A stretch of 64,000 nt of DNA, taken from the NCBI RefSeq assembly GCF_002277815.1, contig NZ_NKJI01000012.1, forward strand, positions 1 to 64,000. Direction: 5' to 3'. The notes beneath the pieces were generated by a model. It was not told where the DNA came from, searched no databases, and saw only the letters and a program-made list of their open reading frames with translations. The position numbers were made by a program, and so were the translations under genes. Position 1 is the first letter of the stretch. Every line of letters begins with the position of its first letter. Below are positions 38,444 to 46,939 of this stretch, one piece after another. Source of the DNA: Pseudomonas sp. ERMR1:02 (GTDB taxonomy: Bacteria; Pseudomonadota; Gammaproteobacteria; Pseudomonadales; Pseudomonadaceae).

Positions 38444-39498
38444 ACGAACTGCAACTGCTTGGCCCACGGGCCTATGGTGAGGCCCTCGGCACTGCAGTAC
38501 TGAAAGCCATCGCGGAAGATTTTCAGGTTGACGAAGTCCTTGATATTCCCCTGAGCGGCGACGGTGAGCACCTGTGGATCTGGGTGGAAAAGCGCGGTTT
38601 GAATACGGAAGACGCCGCGCGGCGGATTGCCAAGGCAGCTGGCGTGCCCTTGCGCACTGTCAGTTACGCCGGGCTCAAGGATCGTCAGGCGCTGACCCGT
38701 CAGTGGTTCAGCGTACAACTGCCGGGCAAGGCTGATCCGGACCTGTCCGCGGCGGAAAACGACACGCTGAAAATCCTCAAGACCAGCCGGCACAAACGCA
38801 AGCTGCAACGCGGTGCCCATTCGGCCAACGGCTTCACTTTGCGCCTGACGCAGTTCGCGGGTGACAAGGCTGCCATCGACGAGCGCCTGCAGTTGATCGC
38901 CAAGCAAGGCATCCCTAACTATTTCGGTTCCCAGCGCTTTGGGCATGACGGCGGCAACGTGATCGACGCCCGAGCCTGGGCTGCGCGCAAAGCTTTGCCG
39001 GAACAACGCAATGTGCGTTCGCGCCTGCTATCGACCGCCCGCAGTTTCCTGTTCAACCAGGTGTTGGCCGCACGTGTCGCTGACGGCACCTGGCAGCGTG
39101 CCCAGGTCGGTGACCTGCTGGCGTTTACCGATAGCCGCAGCTTCTTCCCGGCCGGTGAGGCGGAGTGCAGCGACCCGCGTCTGGCGATTCTCGATCTGCA
39201 CCCGACGGGGCCGCAGTGGGGCAAAGGTGACTCGCCGGCCACGGGCGCTGTCCATGAATTGGAGCAGGCAATCGCCGCACGCGAAGAGGACCTTCGCGAT
39301 TGGTTGATTAACGCCGGAATGAGCCACGAACGTCGAATCCTGCGGCTGCCTATTGCCGGGTTGACGTGGCATTATCCCGAGCCTGACATTCTGCAACTGG
39401 AATTCGTCCTGCCGGCCGGATGCTTTGCCACCGTATTGGTGCGCGAGCTTGTTGATCTGGTGCCGGTGGGGCAGACGGACAGCCCATGCGTATTCTGA
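38440..39498 (+). CDS. truD: tRNA pseudouridine(13) synthase
   Basis: Makes pseudouridine at position 13 of tRNA-Glu. 352 residues. The catalytic Asp81 is in YAGLKDRQALTRQWFSVQLP, and RGAHSANGFTLRLTQFAGDK and NYFGSQRFGHDGGNVIDARA are family motifs. Starts within the ispF stop (ATGA) and overlaps the surE start by 13 bases. Confidence 0.96.
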   Translation: MNELQLLGPRAYGEALGTAVLKAIAEDFQVDEVLDIPLSGDGEHLWIWVEKRGLNTEDAARRIAKAAGVPLRTVSYAGLKDRQALTRQWFSVQLPGKADPDLSAAENDTLKILKTSRHKRKLQRGAHSANGFTLRLTQFAGDKAAIDERLQLIAKQGIPNYFGSQRFGHDGGNVIDARAWAARKALPEQRNVRSRLLSTARSFLFNQVLAARVADGTWQRAQVGDLLAFTDSRSFFPAGEAECSDPRLAILDLHPTGPQWGKGDSPATGAVHELEQAIAAREEDLRDWLINAGMSHERRILRLPIAGLTWHYPEPDILQLEFVLPAGCFATVLVRELVDLVPVGQTDSPCVF

Positions 39499-40235
39499 TT
39501 TCTAACGATGATGGGGTAACCGCACCCGGTCTTGCCGCGCTTTATGCTGCGCTGGCGGATTACACCGAATGCGTGGTTATTGCCCCGGACCAGGACAAAA
39601 GTGGCGCCAGCAGCTCGTTGACGCTCGACCGTCCGTTGCACCCGCAGACGCTGGCCAACGGCTTTATTAGCGTCAACGGTACTCCAACCGATTGCGTACA
39701 CCTGGGCCTCAACGGCTTGCTGGAGCGTGAAGCGGACATGGTGGTTTCGGGGATCAACCTGGGCGCCAATCTGGGCGATGATGTTCTGTATTCCGGAACC
39801 GTGGCGGCAGCGCTCGAAGGGCGATTCCTGACGCGTCCTTCGTTTGCCTTTTCGTTGGTCTCACGACAAGTCGAGAACCTTCCCACAGCCGCTTACTTTG
39901 CGCGCAAACTGGTCGAAGCCCACGCTGATCTTGAGCTGCCACCGCGTACGGTACTCAACGTGAACATTCCCAACTTGCCGCTGGATCATATCCGCGGTAT
40001 CCAGTTGACCCGCCTGGGGCATCGCGCCCGCGCGGCAGCACCAATGAAAGTGGTCGATCCGCGCGGCAAGGCCGGTTACTGGATCGCTGCGGCGGGGGAC
40101 GCTGAAGACGGCGGCCCGGGCACCGACTTTCATGCGGTGATGCAGGGCTATGTTTCCATTACTCCATTGCAACTGGATCGCACCTTCAATGATGCCTTCA
40201 GTAGTCTCGATGGCTGGCTGGAGGGGCTGCGCTAA
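39486..40235 (+). CDS. surE: 5'/3'-nucleotidase SurE
   Basis: Metal-dependent nucleoside monophosphatase linked with stationary-phase survival. 249 residues. MRILISNDDGVTAPGLAALY holds the Asp pair for metal binding, SSSLTLDRPL the phosphate loop, and VVSGINLGANLGDDVLYSGT the third motif. It lies in the classic surE-pcm-nlpD-rpoS cluster. Confidence 0.97.
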   Translation: MRILISNDDGVTAPGLAALYAALADYTECVVIAPDQDKSGASSSLTLDRPLHPQTLANGFISVNGTPTDCVHLGLNGLLEREADMVVSGINLGANLGDDVLYSGTVAAALEGRFLTRPSFAFSLVSRQVENLPTAAYFARKLVEAHADLELPPRTVLNVNIPNLPLDHIRGIQLTRLGHRARAAAPMKVVDPRGKAGYWIAAAGDAEDGGPGTDFHAVMQGYVSITPLQLDRTFNDAFSSLDGWLEGLR

Positions 40236-40912
40236 TGTCTCGTGAGCAAGACGATATGCTGCGTCGCGGCATCGGCATGACCTCGCAGCGGACCCGCGAA
40301 CGCCTCATTCAGCGTTTGTACGAGGAGGGGGTGTCCAACGCCAAGGTGCTGGAAGTCATCCGCCGCACACCGCGTCACCTGTTCGTCGATGAAGCGCTGG
40401 CTCACCGTGCCTACGAGGACACGGCGCTACCGATCGGACATAACCAGACCATCTCCCAGCCTTATATGGTGGCTCGCATGAGCGAGTTGCTGTTGGAGGC
40501 AGGTCCTCTGGACAAGGTGATGGAGATCGGCACGGGTTCGGGCTACCAGACGGCGGTGCTGTCGCAACTGGTCGAGCGGGTGTTTTCGGTTGAGCGCATC
40601 AAGGTGCTGCAGGACCGGGCCAAGGAACGCCTGGTCGAGTTGAACTTGCGCAACGTGGTGTTTCGCTGGGGCGATGGATGGGAAGGCTGGCCGGCGTTGG
40701 CACCGTACAACGGCATAATCGTGACGGCGGTGGCGACCGACGTGCCTCAGGCGTTGCTCGATCAATTGGCGCCCGGGGGGCGTCTGGTGATCCCGGTCGG
40801 GTCCGGTGAAGTGCAACAATTGATGCTGATCATTCGCGAGGAACAGGGTTTTTCCAGGCGTGTTTTGGGAGCGGTACGCTTCGTTCCATTGCTCAACGGG
40901 CCACTGGCCTGA
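40235..40912 (+). CDS. pcm: Protein-L-isoaspartate O-methyltransferase
   Basis: Repairs isoaspartyl residues in aged proteins using S-adenosylmethionine. 225 residues from the ATG that overlaps the surE stop (TAATG). The alternative ATG at 40277 (MTSQRTRERLIQRL) gives a 211-residue form as in many Pseudomonas annotations. VMEIGTGSGYQTAVLSQLVE is the SAM motif, and ALPIGHNQTISQPYMVARM the substrate loop. About 210 bases without a gene follow before nlpD. Confidence 0.95.
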   Translation: MSREQDDMLRRGIGMTSQRTRERLIQRLYEEGVSNAKVLEVIRRTPRHLFVDEALAHRAYEDTALPIGHNQTISQPYMVARMSELLLEAGPLDKVMEIGTGSGYQTAVLSQLVERVFSVERIKVLQDRAKERLVELNLRNVVFRWGDGWEGWPALAPYNGIIVTAVATDVPQALLDQLAPGGRLVIPVGSGEVQQLMLIIREEQGFSRRVLGAVRFVPLLNGPLA

Positions 40913-41123
40913 GCATTTATTTTAAAGCGCTGAATTCTCTTCGATGGCCTTTGTCTTACAGCGGCGTCGATTGGTTAAACGGGTTGTTTTGTCTTGCAGC
41001 AAACGTGTGCGCGAAGCCTTTTCACTTCATTAAGGGTAAAGCCTTCACGGCCCGTTATACTTGCGACATTTCGTGCCGGAACACGGCAAATCACATTTTC
41101 AGCCATCAAAAAGGGAGCGGCGG

Positions 41124-41981
41124 GTGAGTCTCACAGTCATTGCGCAGCGTATGGGTAAAACGAGCTTTCAGCGCCTGGTGACTGGCCTTGTCATGAGCAC
41201 CTTGCTGGTCGGTTGTTCCAGCAACAAATCCAGTGATGTTCGCGTCCTTGACCGCAACAATGCCGTCGCCCAGCGCCCGGCAGTGACGACGGGGCAGTAC
41301 GTCGTCCGCCCGAAAGACACCCTGTTCTCGATCGCCTTCCGGTACGGTTGGGACTACAAAGCCCTCGCGGCACGCAACAACATTCCTGCGCCCTACACGA
41401 TCCATCCGGGTCAGACGATTCGCTTCGATGGTCGCACCGGTTCAACACCGACAGCGGTGGTGAGTTCGTCCAATTCCACACCATCCTCCTCGAGTAAAAC
41501 CACGATTATCCGTCGTCCGGTCGACGGTGCCACTACGGGTACGGCAGTGGTTGTACCGTCCGTCGCCAACAAGCCAGAGCCCGCACCATTGCCTCCTCCG
41601 GGCCCAGCCCCGACCGGCTGGGGGTGGCCATCTAATGGCATTTTAATTGGCAAATTCTCTTCAAACGGTAGTTTGAATAAAGGAATTGATATCGCGGGTG
41701 ATTTGGGACAGCCTGTTTTAGCTGCGTCTGATGGGACGGTGGTGTACGCCGGGAGTGGCTTAAGGGGCTACGGCGAATTAGTCATCATCAAACACAGCGA
41801 AACCTACGTCAGTGCCTACGGACATAACCGCAGGCTGTTGGTTCGGGAGGGGCAGCAGGTCAAGGTCGGACAGACAATTGCCGAAATGGGGTCAACGGGT
41901 ACAGACCGGGTGAAACTGCATTTTGAGATTCGCCGCCAAGGTAAACCTGTAGATCCGCTGCAATTCCTGCCGCGTCGTTGA
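41124..41981 (+). CDS. nlpD: LysM/M23-domain lipoprotein NlpD
   Basis: Outer-membrane lipoprotein that activates a cell-separation amidase. 285 residues from GTG 41124 (RBS AAAGGGAGCGG). The lipobox LLVGC puts the lipidated Cys at 31. A LysM domain follows (YVVRPKDTLFSIAFRYGWDY to IRF), then a Ser/Pro-rich linker, then a LytM/M23 domain (GIDIAGDLGQPVLAASDGTV). The first metal motif reads KGIDIAG without the usual His, so it is probably an inactive regulator domain as in other NlpD proteins. The rpoS promoter normally lies inside this gene. The segment near 41630-41700 is more AT-rich than its surroundings. Confidence 0.95.
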   Translation: MSLTVIAQRMGKTSFQRLVTGLVMSTLLVGCSSNKSSDVRVLDRNNAVAQRPAVTTGQYVVRPKDTLFSIAFRYGWDYKALAARNNIPAPYTIHPGQTIRFDGRTGSTPTAVVSSSNSTPSSSSKTTIIRRPVDGATTGTAVVVPSVANKPEPAPLPPPGPAPTGWGWPSNGILIGKFSSNGSLNKGIDIAGDLGQPVLAASDGTVVYAGSGLRGYGELVIIKHSETYVSAYGHNRRLLVREGQQVKVGQTIAEMGSTGTDRVKLHFEIRRQGKPVDPLQFLPRR

Positions 41982-42090
41982 TCGCTACCAGCCTGTTCCG
42001 TCACGTCACGTAGAGGGAACAGGCTTCAGCGTTGCCAAGGATAAAGGCGCCGCTTGAGCTTGAGGTCGAACTCACCAAAGGACTATAACA

Positions 42091-43098
42091 ATGGCTCTCA
42101 GTAAAGAAGTGCCGGAGTTTGACATCGACGATGAGGTTCTCCTGATGGAGACCAGCATCGACACGGATTCGATGTCGAATGAAGAAGGGGCGGCTCCACC
42201 TTCCGTTCGTGCCAAATCCAAACACTCCGCTTCGTTAAAGCAGCACAAGTACATTGACTACACGCGGGCGCTCGATGCCACGCAGCTGTACCTCAATGAA
42301 ATCGGCTTTTCCCCTCTGTTGTCCCCCGAAGAAGAAGTTCACTTTGCGCGCCTGTCGCAAAGTGGCGATCCGGCCGGGCGCAAACGAATGATTGAAAGTA
42401 ACCTGCGACTGGTGGTGAAAATCGCCCGGCGTTACGTCAATCGTGGCTTGTCGCTGCTCGATCTGATCGAAGAGGGCAACCTCGGCTTGATCCGGGCGGT
42501 GGAGAAGTTCGATCCTGAGCGTGGCTTCCGCTTTTCGACCTACGCGACCTGGTGGATTCGTCAGACCATCGAGCGTGCGATCATGAATCAGACCCGGACC
42601 ATCCGGTTGCCGATCCATGTGGTCAAAGAGCTCAACGTGTATCTGCGGGCCGCACGGGAGCTGACGCAAAAACTCGACCATGAACCCTCACCCGAAGAAA
42701 TTGCCAACCTGCTGGAAAAACCGGTGGGAGAGGTCAAGCGCATGCTGGGCCTGAACGAGCGGGTTTCTTCGGTCGACGTTTCGTTGGGTCCGGATTCGGA
42801 TAAAACCCTGCTGGACACCCTTACCGACGATCGCCCAACCGATCCATGCGAACTGTTGCAGGATGACGACCTGTCTCAGAGCATCGATCAATGGCTCTCG
42901 GAGCTGACCGACAAGCAGCGTGAAGTGGTTGTGCGCCGCTTCGGTCTGCGCGGTCACGAGAGCAGCACCCTTGAAGACGTAGGCCTGGAAATTGGCCTGA
43001 CCCGGGAACGGGTCAGACAGATTCAGGTTGAAGGCCTGAAGCGTCTTCGGGAGATCCTGGAAAAAAACGGCCTGTCTAGCGAGTCGCTGTTTCAGTAA
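42091..43098 (+). CDS. rpoS: Stationary-phase sigma factor RpoS
   Basis: Master sigma factor of the general stress response. 335 residues. Region 1.2 (DATQLYLNEIGFSPLLSPEE), region 2 (NLRLVVKIARRYVNRGLSLL, FRFSTYATWWIRQTIERAIM) and region 4 (LEDVGLEIGLTRERVRQIQV) are all present. The acidic N-terminus MALSKEVPEFDIDDEVLLME is that of Pseudomonas RpoS. A strong terminator follows. RsmZ, encoded just downstream, acts in the Gac/Rsm circuit that also affects RpoS output. Confidence 0.98.
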   Translation: MALSKEVPEFDIDDEVLLMETSIDTDSMSNEEGAAPPSVRAKSKHSASLKQHKYIDYTRALDATQLYLNEIGFSPLLSPEEEVHFARLSQSGDPAGRKRMIESNLRLVVKIARRYVNRGLSLLDLIEEGNLGLIRAVEKFDPERGFRFSTYATWWIRQTIERAIMNQTRTIRLPIHVVKELNVYLRAARELTQKLDHEPSPEEIANLLEKPVGEVKRMLGLNERVSSVDVSLGPDSDKTLLDTLTDDRPTDPCELLQDDDLSQSIDQWLSELTDKQREVVVRRFGLRGHESSTLEDVGLEIGLTRERVRQIQVEGLKRLREILEKNGLSSESLFQ

Positions 43099-43120
43099 CA
43101 GGCTTGTGTAGCAAGCAACA

Positions 43121-43149
43121 AAAAGCCCCGACTGATTCGGGGCTTTTTG
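43121..43149 (+). terminator. Rho-independent terminator after rpoS
   Basis: AAAAGCCCCG and CGGGGCTTTT arms around ACTGATT, then TTTGTTG; starts 22 bases after the stop. Confidence 0.85.
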
Positions 43150-43200
43150 TTGCCCGCTATAACGCTGCCGCATGACCTGATGCCGGTCAGTAATGGAAAC

Positions 43201-43296
43201 TGTAGGAGCGAGCTTGCTCGCGAAAAAACCAAGTGCGCCGCTGGGCATCTCGTTTTACGCGTTACCGTTCTCGACCCTCGCAAGCTCGCTCCTACA
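43201..43296. repeat. REPIN with conserved inner loop motif
   Basis: Arms TGTAGGAGCGAGCTTGCTCG and imperfect complement. On the minus strand the loop reads GGGTCGAGAACGGTAACGCG, matching the inner motif of the other REPINs. It separates rpoS from rsmZ. Confidence 0.85.
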
Positions 43297-43335
43297 TTAG
43301 GGACCCGGATGTCTCTCGGGTTTGTAGTCTTGGGC

Positions 43336-43353
43336 TGTAAGTCTTAGCTTACT
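43336..43353 (+). promoter_or_regulatory. GacA upstream activating sequence for rsmZ
   Basis: TGTAAGTCTTAGCTTACT is an imperfect palindrome matching the known GacA site (TGTAAG-N6-CTTACA). It lies 190 bases before the rsmZ 5' end, the known spacing in P. fluorescens. Confidence 0.85.
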
Positions 43354-43489
43354 CTTTCGTAAGTGTTCGTTATTTTTACAGGGTGGCAGTCTGCCGGTGG
43401 CTATCGCGACAATAGCTATCTAACTGAAAAATAACTAAATTTTTATAGATTATAAGTATGTGACAGGCTGTTCTGGCTCGGGAGGGCAG

Positions 43490-43517
43490 TTGCTCTCAGC
43501 GAGGATCACATTAGTAT
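43490..43517 (+). promoter_or_regulatory. rsmZ core promoter
   Basis: TTGCTC (43490-43495), 16-base spacer and TAGTAT (43512-43517), nine bases before the predicted 5' end at 43526. It fits a sigma-70 promoter that needs the GacA site for activity. Confidence 0.6.
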
Positions 43518-43525
43518 CTGGGTTG

Positions 43526-43651
43526 TGTCGACGGACAGACACACCCTTCAAGGACGAGGGGAAGGACATCGCAGGAAGCGATTCATCAGGACGATGAAAT
43601 GGAACACAGGGAATAGGGAAAAATGTGGGCGGGTCAAACCGCCCCTTTTTT
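43526..43651 (+). ncRNA. rsmZ: RsmZ small RNA, sponge for RsmA/RsmE
   Basis: GacA-dependent RNA that binds CsrA-family proteins and relieves repression of exoproduct and biofilm mRNAs. Starts TGTCGACGGACAGACACA, a hairpin with a GGA loop. It carries about eight GGA motifs, several in hairpin loops (CAAGGACGAGG, GAAGGACATC, GCAGGAAGCG, CAGGACGATG, GGGAATAGGG). It ends in a terminator GGGCGG-GTCAAA-CCGCCC with a T run. Length about 126, position between rpoS and fdxA, and sequence all match RsmZ of P. fluorescens. Confidence 0.95.
43627..43651 (+). terminator. rsmZ terminator
   Basis: GGGCGG and CCGCCC arms around GTCAAA, followed by CTTTTTTT. Confidence 0.9.
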
Positions 43652-43660
43652 TGCCTGTAG

Positions 43661-43690
43661 AAAAGCAAAAAGGCCCTTGTGGGGCCTTTT
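43661..43690 (-). terminator. fdxA terminator
   Basis: AAAAGGCCC and GGGCCTTTT arms (43668-43676 and 43682-43690). On the minus strand a T5 run and then a T4 run follow the stem. It faces the rsmZ terminator. Confidence 0.75.
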
Positions 43691-43707
43691 CAAGAACGCG
43701 CGGGTAA

Positions 43708-44031
43708 TCAGCGTTCGAGTTGTTCGATCTTGCCTGGCTTGCCATCCCACTCGGCAGAGTCGGGCAAAGGATCTTTGCGCTCGGTGATGTTCGGCCAGAC
43801 CTCGGCCAACTCCAGGTTCAATGCGATGAAGTTTTCCATGCCTGCAGGGATTTCATCTTCCGAGAAGATGGCCACGGCAGGGCATTCAGGTTCGCACAGT
43901 GCGCAGTCGATGCACTCATCCGGGTGAATCACCAGGAAGTTCGGGCCTTCGTAAAAGCAGTCCACCGGACAGACTTCTACGCAGTCGGTGTACTTGCACT
44001 TGATGCAGTTGTCGGTGACGACGAAGGTCAT
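43708..44031 (-). CDS. fdxA: Seven-iron ferredoxin FdxA
   Basis: Small electron carrier with one 3Fe-4S and one 4Fe-4S cluster. 107 residues from MTFVVTDNCIKCKYTDCVEV; cysteine motifs CIKCKYTDCVEVCPVDC and CIDCALCEPECP. The tail NFIALNLELAEVWPNITERK is typical of Pseudomonas/Azotobacter FdI-like proteins. An in-frame extension upstream (to 44073) lacks family support. Convergent with rsmZ; mutS lies upstream on the same strand. Confidence 0.95.
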   Translation of the reverse strand: MTFVVTDNCIKCKYTDCVEVCPVDCFYEGPNFLVIHPDECIDCALCEPECPAVAIFSEDEIPAGMENFIALNLELAEVWPNITERKDPLPDSAEWDGKPGKIEQLER

Positions 44032-44172
44032 TTCTAATTTTCTCCTCAGGCGCGGCTTGCTGCGCCCCTTCACGTGGGGGTCGCAAGGTTCGGGAGCGAT
44101 AGTCTGCAGGCCAGGCTATAGCCAGCAGCATCCCAAACCGCGCGAGATTCTAACAGCTTGCAAGGCTATGCG

Positions 44173-46752
44173 TTAGACCCGTGTCTTTAGTGTATAGAGC
44201 ATTTCGAGCGCACGACGCGGCGTCATGTCGTCCAGATCAAGCCTGGCCAGTTCATCCAGCACCGGATGCGGCAGGCTGGCGAACATGTCGCTTTGCTGTG
44301 GCGCGGCCGTTTTGCCTTTGGCCGGCTTGGGCACTTCATGGGGCAGAGCGGTGTCTTCCAGGCGGCTCAAATGCTCACGGGCGCGCACGATCACTTCACT
44401 TGGCACACCGGCCAACTGCGCCACCGCCAAGCCGTAGCTCTGGCTGGCAGGCCCCGGCAGCACGTGGTGCAGGAACACGATGCGTTCGTTGTGCTCAGTG
44501 GCATTGAGGTGCACGTTGGCTACCAGGGGTTGGGCTTCCGGCAGTACCGTCAGCTCAAAGTAGTGGGTGGCGAACAGTGTGTAGGCGCGCAAATGCGCCA
44601 GTCGTTCCGCCGCCGCCCAGGCCAGGGACAATCCGTCGAAAGTACTGGTGCCGCGTCCGACTTCATCCATCAGCACCAGGCTGCGCTCGGTCGCGTTGTG
44701 CAGGATGTTGGCGGTTTCGCTCATTTCGACCATGAAGGTTGAGCGCCCGCCTGCCAGGTCATCGCTGGAACCGATCCGAGTGAAGATCCGGTCGACCAGC
44801 GACAATTCACAGCTGGCCGCCGGTACGAAACTGCCGATATGTGCCAGCAGCACGATCAGCGCGGTCTGGCGCATGTAGGTGGACTTACCGCCCATGTTCG
44901 GACCGGTGATTACCAGCATGCGCGTATTGTCATCGAGGCTCAGGTCATTGGCCACGAACGGCGTGGTCAGTACTTGTTCAACCACCGGGTGACGGCCCTG
45001 GCTGATACGCATGCACGGCTCGCTAACGAAACGCGGGCAGTTCAAGTCGAGGTTCAGCGCGCGCTCGGCCAGGTTGCTCAAGACGTCGAGTTCGGCCAGT
45101 GCCGCGGCGGTGTCTTGCAGCGGCGGCAATTGCGCGATGAGGTCTTCGAGCAGCGCTTCGTAGAGCATCTTCTCTCGAGCCAGGGCACGGCTCTTGGCCG
45201 ACAACGCCTTGTCTTCGAAGGCCTTGAGTTCCGGCGTGATAAATCGCTCGGCACCCTTGAGGGTCTGACGGCGGATATAGTCGGCCGGCGCCGATTCGGC
45301 TTGCTTGCTCGGCAGCTCGATGAAGTACCCGTGGATGCGGTTATAGCCGACTTTCAGGTGTGACAGACCGGTGCGGGCCTTTTCGCGGGCTTCGAGATCG
45401 ATCAGGAACTGCCCCGCGTTCTCGCTGAGCGACTGCAGTTCGTCGAGTTCACTGTCGTAGCCGGTCTTCAGCACGCCGCCATCGCGGATGACTGCGGGCG
45501 GGTTGTCGACGATGGCTTTTTCCAGCAGCGCGGCCAGTTCCGGATAGGTGCTGGTGGTGGTCGCCAGTTGTTGCAGGTGCGGGGCCTCAAGCTCGGTCAT
45601 TGCCACTTGCAGCTCGGGCAGGGCGCCCAGGGCATCGCGCAGGCGTGCGAGATCGCGAGGGCGAGCGTTGCGCAGGCCGATCCGGGCGAGAATGCGCTCG
45701 ATGTCGCCAATTTCTTTGAGTTGCGGTTGCAGCTTTTCGAAACGGTAACCGTCGAGCAGGCAGGTGATCGAAGTCTGGCGTGACAGCAAAATCTTCAGAT
45801 CGCGTAGAGGTCGGTTCAGCCAACGGGTCAGCAAACGGCTGCCCATGGCGGTCTGGCAGCGGTCGACCACCGATTGCAGCGTGTTGTCCCGACCGCCGGC
45901 CAGGTTGGTGTCCAGTTCCAGGTTGCGCCGGCTTGCGCCGTCCAGCACCACTGTATCGTCCAGGCGTTCATGGCGCAGGCTGCGCAAGTGGGGAAGGGCT
46001 GTGCGCTGGGTTTCTTTTGCATAGGCCAGCAGGCAACCGGCGGCGCCGATGGCCAAGGTCAGATTTTCGCAACCAAAACCCTTCAGGTCCTGGGTCGAAA
46101 ATTGCTGGCAGAGACTTTTCAGCGCCGAATCGCGCTCGAAATCCCACGGCGCACGGCGACGGACCCCACGACGTTTCTCCGCCGGCAGATCTTTGGGCCA
46201 GTCATCAGGGATCAGCAGTTCCACCGGATTGACCCGCTCCAGTTCCGCCAGCAGGTTTTCCCAGCCCTTGATTTCCAGCACGCTGAAGTTGCCGCTGGTG
46301 ATGTCCAGCACCGCCAGGCCGAACAGGCGTTCATCACCCAGAACGGCAGCGATCAAGTTATCCCGACGTTCATCCAGCAGCGCCTCGTCACTTACCGTAC
46401 CCGGCGTGATGATCCGTACAACTTGACGATCCACCGGCCCTTTACTGGTGGCCGGGTCGCCGACCTGTTCACAGATCACCACCGATTCGCCCAGCTTCAC
46501 CAGTTTCGCCAGATAACCTTCGGCGGCGTGATAAGGAATCCCGCACATCGGAATCGCCTGCCCGGCCGACTGCCCCCGGGCGGTGAGAGTGATGTCCAGC
46601 AACTTGGCGGCCTTCTTCGCGTCCTCATAGAAGATCTCGTAGAAGTCACCCATGCGATAGAACATCAACTGGTCTGGGTGCTGGTTCTTCAGACGCCAGT
46701 ACTGCTGCATCATCGGCGTGTGGGAAGACAGGTCGGAAACGGCTTTATTCAT
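44173..46752 (-). CDS. mutS: DNA mismatch repair protein MutS
   Basis: Recognises mismatches and starts repair with MutL. 859 residues from MNKAVSDLSSHTPMMQQYWR. The mismatch-contact motif is in FYRMGDFYEIFYEDA (Phe-x-Glu type), and the ATPase holds Walker A in ITGPNMGGKSTYMRQ and Walker B/signature in LVLMDEVGRGTSTFDGLSLA. ATHYFELTVLP and the C-terminal dimer region are present. An upstream extension to 46860 overlaps the divergent regulator's promoter side and is not used. mutS marks the left boundary of the tailocin insertion hotspot. Confidence 0.97.
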   Translation of the reverse strand: MNKAVSDLSSHTPMMQQYWRLKNQHPDQLMFYRMGDFYEIFYEDAKKAAKLLDITLTARGQSAGQAIPMCGIPYHAAEGYLAKLVKLGESVVICEQVGDPATSKGPVDRQVVRIITPGTVSDEALLDERRDNLIAAVLGDERLFGLAVLDITSGNFSVLEIKGWENLLAELERVNPVELLIPDDWPKDLPAEKRRGVRRRAPWDFERDSALKSLCQQFSTQDLKGFGCENLTLAIGAAGCLLAYAKETQRTALPHLRSLRHERLDDTVVLDGASRRNLELDTNLAGGRDNTLQSVVDRCQTAMGSRLLTRWLNRPLRDLKILLSRQTSITCLLDGYRFEKLQPQLKEIGDIERILARIGLRNARPRDLARLRDALGALPELQVAMTELEAPHLQQLATTTSTYPELAALLEKAIVDNPPAVIRDGGVLKTGYDSELDELQSLSENAGQFLIDLEAREKARTGLSHLKVGYNRIHGYFIELPSKQAESAPADYIRRQTLKGAERFITPELKAFEDKALSAKSRALAREKMLYEALLEDLIAQLPPLQDTAAALAELDVLSNLAERALNLDLNCPRFVSEPCMRISQGRHPVVEQVLTTPFVANDLSLDDNTRMLVITGPNMGGKSTYMRQTALIVLLAHIGSFVPAASCELSLVDRIFTRIGSSDDLAGGRSTFMVEMSETANILHNATERSLVLMDEVGRGTSTFDGLSLAWAAAERLAHLRAYTLFATHYFELTVLPEAQPLVANVHLNATEHNERIVFLHHVLPGPASQSYGLAVAQLAGVPSEVIVRAREHLSRLEDTALPHEVPKPAKGKTAAPQQSDMFASLPHPVLDELARLDLDDMTPRRALEMLYTLKTRV

Positions 46753-46880
46753 TGGGGATCGGAAAACTCGTTGAAAGTTGTGGGACAAAGGTGGGGCATC
46801 GGCCCGGCTTTTCCGCGATGGGCGCAAGATTAACATGGGCGGTCTGCCGGACGCAGGCATGAACGCCGCGTGGCCCGTTT

Positions 46881-46903
46881 ATGCTGATTATGCGAATCAG
46901 CAT
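46881..46903. promoter_or_regulatory. Perfect palindrome before the S24 repressor gene (predicted operator)
   Basis: ATGCTGATT and AATCAGCAT flank ATGCG, a 23-base palindrome with perfect 9-base arms, 37 bases before the repressor ATG. Its right part ATGCGAATCAGCAT (46890-46903) is a copy of the ATGCG-N5-GCAT motif found three times after the gene. It probably serves autoregulation. Confidence 0.65.
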
Positions 46904-46939
46904 TTGTTTTCTGTAAAGAGAACAAGCACTGTGCGCGTT

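Noticed and set aside
46753..46860. Longer N-terminus for MutS
   Set aside because: It lacks family similarity and faces the divergent repressor's upstream region; MNKAVSD is the conserved start.
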